A stretch of 64,000 nt of DNA from Hyphomicrobiales bacterium (GTDB lineage: Bacteria; Pseudomonadota; Alphaproteobacteria; Rhizobiales; Rhizobiaceae). The notes beneath the pieces are model-generated. The model was not told the origin of the DNA and searched no databases. It worked only from the letters and a program-made list of their open reading frames with translations. Shown here one piece after another: positions 60,455 through 64,000 of the stretch; the first letter of the stretch is position 1, and each line of letters opens with the position of its first letter. The translations under genes were made by a program, and so were the position numbers. The stretch is taken from the NCBI GenBank assembly GCA_900470195.1, contig UEIJ01000002.1:186001-250000 (forward strand). The letters run 5' to 3'.

Positions 60455-61111
60455 TCAGCTGCCGAGCGCGACGGCGGCATTGACTGCCGCTGCGACGAGA
60501 ATGGTGTTGAAGAAATAGGATACCACGCTGTGCATCAGTGTCAGCCGCCGCATGGCGGTGGTGGTGACGCCGGTATCGGACGTTTGCGCGGTCATGCCGA
60601 TAACATAGGCGAAATAGGCGAAGTCCCAGCCCGACGGTTCCGGCGTGCCGGGAAAGTCGAAACCGCCCCGATGCCGGCTGGCGTGGCCGTTGTCATTGCC
60701 GGCGGATTCCTGCGGCTGCCAAAAGGCATGGGCATAGTGAATGGCGGTCATCATGTGAATGGTCGCCCAGCCGAGCGGCACCGATGCGAGCGTCGCCACC
60801 AGCGCCAATGCATCTGCCTTCGGTTGCCGGTTGAGCAGGATGAACAGCGAGGCCACCGCGACGATGACGGTTGCGAACGTCACCAGAAAGATGATCCAGA
60901 CCGGCTCATCGGCGCTCGCCGCGTGCTTTTTCAAGAAGGCCGGCGTGAGCTTCGGAATGGCCGCAAATGCCAGCACCAGATAAAGCACGAAGAACGTGTC
61001 CGCTCCGATTACCGGTGCAAGCGGACTGTCGAACAGCCAGGCGATGATAAAGGCCCCTGCGCCGCCGAGGGCGCCAAGATAGAACGACATATGGCGGCGA
61101 AGCAGAAACAT
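60455..61111 (-). CDS. DUF1345 domain-containing membrane protein
   Basis: A 218-residue protein with five or six predicted helices. DUF1345 features: MTAIHYAHAFWQPQE near the middle and GWDFAYFAYVIGMTAQTSDTG followed by HSVVSYFFNTILVAAAVNAA at the C-terminus. Function unknown. Its start overlaps the stop of the GNAT gene (ATGA), placing it firmly within the adhC-fghA operon. Confidence 0.85.
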   Translation of the reverse strand: MFLLRRHMSFYLGALGGAGAFIIAWLFDSPLAPVIGADTFFVLYLVLAFAAIPKLTPAFLKKHAASADEPVWIIFLVTFATVIVAVASLFILLNRQPKADALALVATLASVPLGWATIHMMTAIHYAHAFWQPQESAGNDNGHASRHRGGFDFPGTPEPSGWDFAYFAYVIGMTAQTSDTGVTTTAMRRLTLMHSVVSYFFNTILVAAAVNAAVALGS

Positions 61112-61584
61112 CAGGCAACGGTTTCCCTTGGTTCCAAACGCATATCCACGTGCGGAATGCCATCTTCGAGATATTCTTCGGAAATCGCCAGGAAGCCGAA
61201 CGAGCCATAGAATTTCTGCAAATGACTTTGTCCGCCAAGCTCGAGGGCCGTGCCCGGAAAACGGGCTTGCGCAAATTCGATGGCCTCTTTCATCAGGCGC
61301 TGGCCGAGCTTGTAGCCGCGATAATCCGGCGCCACGACGACGCGCCCGATTTTCACCGGTTTTCCGTCCTGTTCCGGCGGCAGAACCCGCAGGCTCGCTG
61401 CAAGTTCCTCCCCGTCGAGAATGCGCAGGTGAAACGCCTCGAAGTCCTTACCATCAATCTCCGGATAGGGACATTTCTGTTCGACCACGAAGACGTCCAC
61501 GCGCAGCTTCAGCATTGCATAAAGTGCGCGCGGGGTCAGCTTGTCGATTTCATCCCACTGGGAAATGAAAGGTTTTTCAATCAT
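61111..61584 (-). CDS. ElaA-type GNAT N-acetyltransferase
   Basis: A 157-residue GNAT. It begins KPFISQWDEIDKLTPRALYA and continues LKLRVDVFVVEQKCPYPEID, the ElaA signature, with acetyl-CoA loop VAPDYRGYKLGQRLMKEAIEFA. Acceptor unknown. It overlaps adhC upstream (ATGA) and the DUF1345 gene downstream (ATGA), so translational coupling is expected. Confidence 0.9.
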   Translation of the reverse strand: MIEKPFISQWDEIDKLTPRALYAMLKLRVDVFVVEQKCPYPEIDGKDFEAFHLRILDGEELAASLRVLPPEQDGKPVKIGRVVVAPDYRGYKLGQRLMKEAIEFAQARFPGTALELGGQSHLQKFYGSFGFLAISEEYLEDGIPHVDMRLEPRETVA

Positions 61585-62696
61585 CAGTAGACAATCACCG
61601 AACGGATGGACTTGCCTTCGTGCATGAGATCGAAGGCCGTATTGATTTCATCGAGCGGCATTGTGTGGGTGATCAGATCGTCGATATTGATCTTGCCTTC
61701 CATGTACCAGTCTACGATCTTCGGCACGTCGGTGCGACCGCGTGCGCCGCCAAATGCCGTACCTTTCCATACACGTCCGGTAACGAGCTGGAAGGGGCGC
61801 GTGGCGATTTCCTTGCCAGCTTCGGCTACACCGATGATGATCGATTCACCCCAGCCGCGATGGCAGGATTCCAGTGCCTGCCGCATGACATCGGTATTGC
61901 CGGTGGCGTCGAAGGAATAGTCCGCGCCGCCATCGGTCAGGTCCTGAATGGCCTGCACCACCTTGTCATTGCCGATCTCGCGCGGGTTGATGAAATCGGT
62001 CATGCCGAACTTCTTCGCCATTTCGACCTTGGCCGGATTGATATCGACGCCGATGATCTTGTCGGCGCCAACCATGCGCGCACCCTGAATGACATTGAGG
62101 CCGATGCCGCCAAGCCCGAACACCACGACATTGGAACCCGGACGGACTTTTGCCGTGTAGATCACGGCACCGATGCCCGTCGTCACACCACAGCCGATAT
62201 AGCAGATCTTGTCGAATGGCGCGTCTTCACGCACCTTGGCAACGGCGATTTCCGGCAGAACGGTGAAGTTGGAGAAGGTCGAGCAACCCATATAATGGAA
62301 CACTTCGCCCCCATCGCAGGAGAAACGCGTGGTCTTGTCCGGCATCAGGCCCTGACCTTGCGTGGCGCGGATCGACGTGCAGAGGTTCGAGCGCTGCGAC
62401 AGGCAGGTTTTGCACTGGCGGCATTCGGGCGTGTAAAGCGGGATGACATGGTCGCCCGGCTTGACGGAGGTTACGCCTGCGCCCACTTCGCGCACAATGC
62501 CCGCACCTTCATGGCCGAGAATGGCCGGGAACTTGCCTTCGGAATCGAGGCCCGAAAGCGTGTAGGCATCGGTATGGCACACGCCTGTCGCCATAATTTC
62601 GACCAGCACCTCGCCAGCCCGTGGACCACCGATTTCGACTGTTTCGATCGTGAGCGGCTTCTTCGCTTCCCAGGCGACGGCTGCGCGTGATTTCAT
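61584..62696 (-). CDS. adhC: S-(hydroxymethyl)glutathione dehydrogenase (class III alcohol dehydrogenase)
   Basis: A 370-residue zinc-dependent dehydrogenase, oxidising S-hydroxymethylglutathione with NAD to S-formylglutathione. Catalytic zinc ligands in [13 protein letters not shown] and [12 protein letters not shown]; structural zinc cysteines in [15 protein letters not shown]; Rossmann motif [17 protein letters not shown] near residues 195-210. Also known as frmA/flhA-type. First structural gene after frmR, 34 bp away. Confidence 0.96.
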   Translation of the reverse strand: MKSRAAVAWEAKKPLTIETVEIGGPRAGEVLVEIMATGVCHTDAYTLSGLDSEGKFPAILGHEGAGIVREVGAGVTSVKPGDHVIPLYTPECRQCKTCLSQRSNLCTSIRATQGQGLMPDKTTRFSCDGGEVFHYMGCSTFSNFTVLPEIAVAKVREDAPFDKICYIGCGVTTGIGAVIYTAKVRPGSNVVVFGLGGIGLNVIQGARMVGADKIIGVDINPAKVEMAKKFGMTDFINPREIGNDKVVQAIQDLTDGGADYSFDATGNTDVMRQALESCHRGWGESIIIGVAEAGKEIATRPFQLVTGRVWKGTAFGGARGRTDVPKIVDWYMEGKINIDDLITHTMPLDEINTAFDLMHEGKSIRSVIVY

Positions 62697-62730
62697 GGCG
62701 ATGTTTCCCTTCCAGTTGTGTGTTGCGCGC

Positions 62731-63000
62731 CTATTTCAGATAGGTGCGCAAAATCCGCATGATTTCGTCGATTTGCGTATCGGGATCGGCACTGGCTTCA
62801 TGGCCGAACGTCTCGCGGAAATGACTTTCCAGCACTTCCGCCATCAACCCGTTGGCCGCGCCTCGCAACGCCGCGATCTGCTGCAGCAGCGCCGCGCATT
62901 CCGTGCCAGCCTCCACCGCGCGCTCCAGCGCTTCGGCCTGTCCGCGAATGCGGCGCAGACGCGTCAGGGCGCGCTTCTTGTCTTCCGGTGAATGCGGCAT
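62731..63000 (-). CDS. frmR: FrmR/CsoR-RcnR family formaldehyde-responsive repressor
   Basis: An 89-residue all-helical regulator: [20 protein letters not shown] at the N-terminus (proline residue after Met is part of the formaldehyde cross-link chemistry in FrmR) and [17 protein letters not shown] with the conserved cysteine near residue 36. In E. coli FrmR, formaldehyde links this Cys to the N-terminal Pro and releases DNA. Start chosen at 63000 (the family start [12 protein letters not shown]); an upstream ATG at 63018 is in frame. Context (adhC next) supports the formaldehyde role over nickel or copper. Confidence 0.92.
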   Translation of the reverse strand: MPHSPEDKKRALTRLRRIRGQAEALERAVEAGTECAALLQQIAALRGAANGLMAEVLESHFRETFGHEASADPDTQIDEIMRILRTYLK

Positions 63001-63021
63001 GGAATCTCCCGATTTCAACGA

Positions 63022-63050
63022 AATCTATATACTCCGGGGGAGTACGTCAA
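63022..63050 (-). promoter_or_regulatory. frmR-adhC promoter with FrmR-type operator
   Basis: Read on the minus strand: TTGACG (63050-63045) as -35, then TACTCCCCCGGAGTA (63044-63030), a dyad TACTCC/GGAGTA with a central G/C run, then TATAGA (15-bp spacing) or TAGATT (17-bp spacing) as -10. The TACT-(G/C run)-AGTA pattern matches RcnR/FrmR family operators. The -35 includes the stop codon of the upstream GNAT gene. Confidence 0.7.
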
Positions 63051-63490
63051 TCACTGTTCGCCAGCCGCAGGTGCAGAAGCGGATAGGGGCGTCCCTGATC
63101 GTCTGTCTCCGAGCGTCCGGTTTCGACAAAGCCCATATGCCGGTAAAAGCCGACGCCTTGCAGGTTCTGCTCGTTTACATCGACTGTCAGCGGACTGCCG
63201 AACGCTTTTGCATGGGCTATCATGCGCTTGCCGATGCCTTTGCCGCGCTGGTCGGGCGCGAGGAACAGGCTGTCGATATGGCGCTCGCTCATGCCCATGA
63301 AGCCGACCGGCTTGCTGGAATCTTCAATAAGCCAGACCTCGACATTGGGCAGATATTGCTCGGCAACGAGCTTCTCGATTTCCAGGAAATCATCGCGGCT
63401 CAGGAAGTCATGCGTGGCGAGAACGCTGGCGCGCCAGATTTCGGTCAACGCAGGCGCATCTTCACTGCTCGATTTTCGAATATGGATCAT
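63047..63490 (-). CDS. GNAT N-acetyltransferase
   Basis: A 147-residue GNAT: IHIRKSSSEDAPALTEIWRA at the start and LFLAPDQRGKGIGKRMIAHA as the acetyl-CoA loop near residues 77-96, then NLQGVGFYRHMGFVETGR. Substrate unknown. Start chosen at 63490, after AAGGAGCACAT; the open frame reaches 63676 through the hrpB region. It is divergent from hrpB and upstream of the frmR promoter. Confidence 0.88.
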   Translation of the reverse strand: MIHIRKSSSEDAPALTEIWRASVLATHDFLSRDDFLEIEKLVAEQYLPNVEVWLIEDSSKPVGFMGMSERHIDSLFLAPDQRGKGIGKRMIAHAKAFGSPLTVDVNEQNLQGVGFYRHMGFVETGRSETDDQGRPYPLLHLRLANSD

Positions 63491-63547
63491 ATGTGCTCCT
63501 TGTGTGATAAGCACGAAAGCGGAAAGCCTTATCTGACGGAAACTACT

Positions 63548-64000
63548 TTGACGAGCCTGCCCGATCTTCCTGTGACACAGATTCTGCCTCAACTGGATGA
63601 GGCATTGGCGCATCATGCGAGTGCAGTCCTCGTCGCGCCGCCCGGTGCAGGCAAGACGACACTGGTGCCGATCCATCTTTTACAGGCGGGCTGGCGCAAG
63701 GATGGCATGATCGTGCTGCTTGAGCCACGCCGTCTGGCAGCGCGCGCTGCCGCTCGCCGCATGGCGCAGCTTCTGGGGGAGGAGCCGGGCGAAACCGTCG
63801 GCTATCGGATGCGCCTTGAAAGCAGGGTATCAGGTAAAACCAGAATCCTTGTCGTCACCGAGGGCGTGTTTGCGCGCATGATCCTCGACGATCCAGACCT
63901 CAAGGGCGTTGCCGCAGTGCTGTTCGATGAGTTCCATGAACGCAGTCTCGATGCGGATTTCGGTTTGGCGCTGGCGCTCGATGTGCAGGCAGCACTGCGC
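63548..64000 (+). CDS. hrpB: ATP-dependent RNA helicase HrpB (3' end outside window)
   Basis: The first 151 codons, open to the end of the window. From TTG 63548: MTSLPDLPVTQILPQLDEAL, Walker A APPGAGKTT, LLEPRRLAARAAARRMAQLL, VTEGVFARMIL and DEFHERSLDADFGLALALD, the DEAH-type (DEFH) motif of HrpB. The start is a TTG with a weak ribosome site; an in-frame ATG at 63491, abutting the divergent GNAT start, is the alternative but would add 19 residues without family similarity. Confidence 0.92.
   Translation, partial: MTSLPDLPVTQILPQLDEALAHHASAVLVAPPGAGKTTLVPIHLLQAGWRKDGMIVLLEPRRLAARAAARRMAQLLGEEPGETVGYRMRLESRVSGKTRILVVTEGVFARMILDDPDLKGVAAVLFDEFHERSLDADFGLALALDVQAALR

Overview
The window is a stretch of a high-GC alphaproteobacterial chromosome, most probably from the Brucella/Ochrobactrum group (Brucellaceae, Rhizobiales). 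The evidence is the combination of a giant cyclic beta-1,2-glucan synthase next to a sulfate ABC transporter, tandem Omp25/Omp31-type outer-membrane proteins, a ccmABCDG cluster beside aconitase, a ybhL-type leader RNA, and several palindromic intergenic repeats of a Rhizobiales style. It is mostly ordinary core chromosome. I see no tRNA or rRNA gene, insertion sequence, prophage or CRISPR array.

Layout. 1-5 kb: end of a YbbA/YbbP-like ABC exporter, a structured leader RNA before a Bax-inhibitor-1 family protein, a GNAT acetyltransferase and a DUF2794 protein. 5-6.6 kb: long non-coding stretch with inverted repeats, a DUF1223 thioredoxin-like protein and a 145-bp palindrome. 6.7-13 kb: aconitase (minus) and the cytochrome c maturation genes ccmA-B-C-D-G (plus). 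13-16.2 kb: small hypothetical genes and ilvD, with an unexpected duplicate of the ilvD 3' end. 16.4-21.2 kb: small regulatory and envelope proteins (degenerate J-domain protein, single-domain response regulator, stand-alone AsnC ligand domain, GGDEF protein, DUF930, MliC-like lysozyme inhibitor, YdcF-like protein). 21.3-25.3 kb: sulfate uptake operon sbp-cysT-cysW-cysA. 25.7-34.3 kb: cgs. 34.4-42.4 kb: pncB, PhzF-like protein, a methyltransferase, a PfkB sugar kinase, an SDR oxidoreductase, a cupin and a class A penicillin-binding protein. 42.5-44.2 kb: two tandem outer-membrane beta-barrel genes. 44.4-48 kb: acyltransferase, RNase D-like exonuclease and M20 peptidase. 48-53 kb: polA and a DEAD-box helicase. 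53-55.4 kb: a more AT-rich islet with an alpha/beta hydrolase and a DMT transporter. 55.5-59.6 kb: gyrB and a cytochrome P450. 59.6-63 kb: a formaldehyde detoxification operon (frmR, class III alcohol dehydrogenase, a GNAT, a DUF1345 protein, fghA). 63-64 kb: another GNAT and the start of hrpB.

Functional links. ccmA/B/C/D/G work together in haem delivery and thiol reduction for c-type cytochromes. The sulfate genes form one importer. frmR, adhC and fghA make a complete glutathione-dependent formaldehyde pathway, with a clear dyad between a recognisable -35 and -10. Cgs and the outer-membrane proteins are envelope components.

The least ordinary signals are at gene ends and in repeats. A copy of the last 15 codons of ilvD, with its stop and a terminator, lies 0.7 kb downstream of ilvD and brackets a secreted-protein gene. 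A second, tandem duplication of a gene's last codons lies behind the M20 peptidase. A nested 48-bp palindrome sits in frame within ccmA. A pair of strong hairpins with G-rich loops lies between the peptidase and polA.
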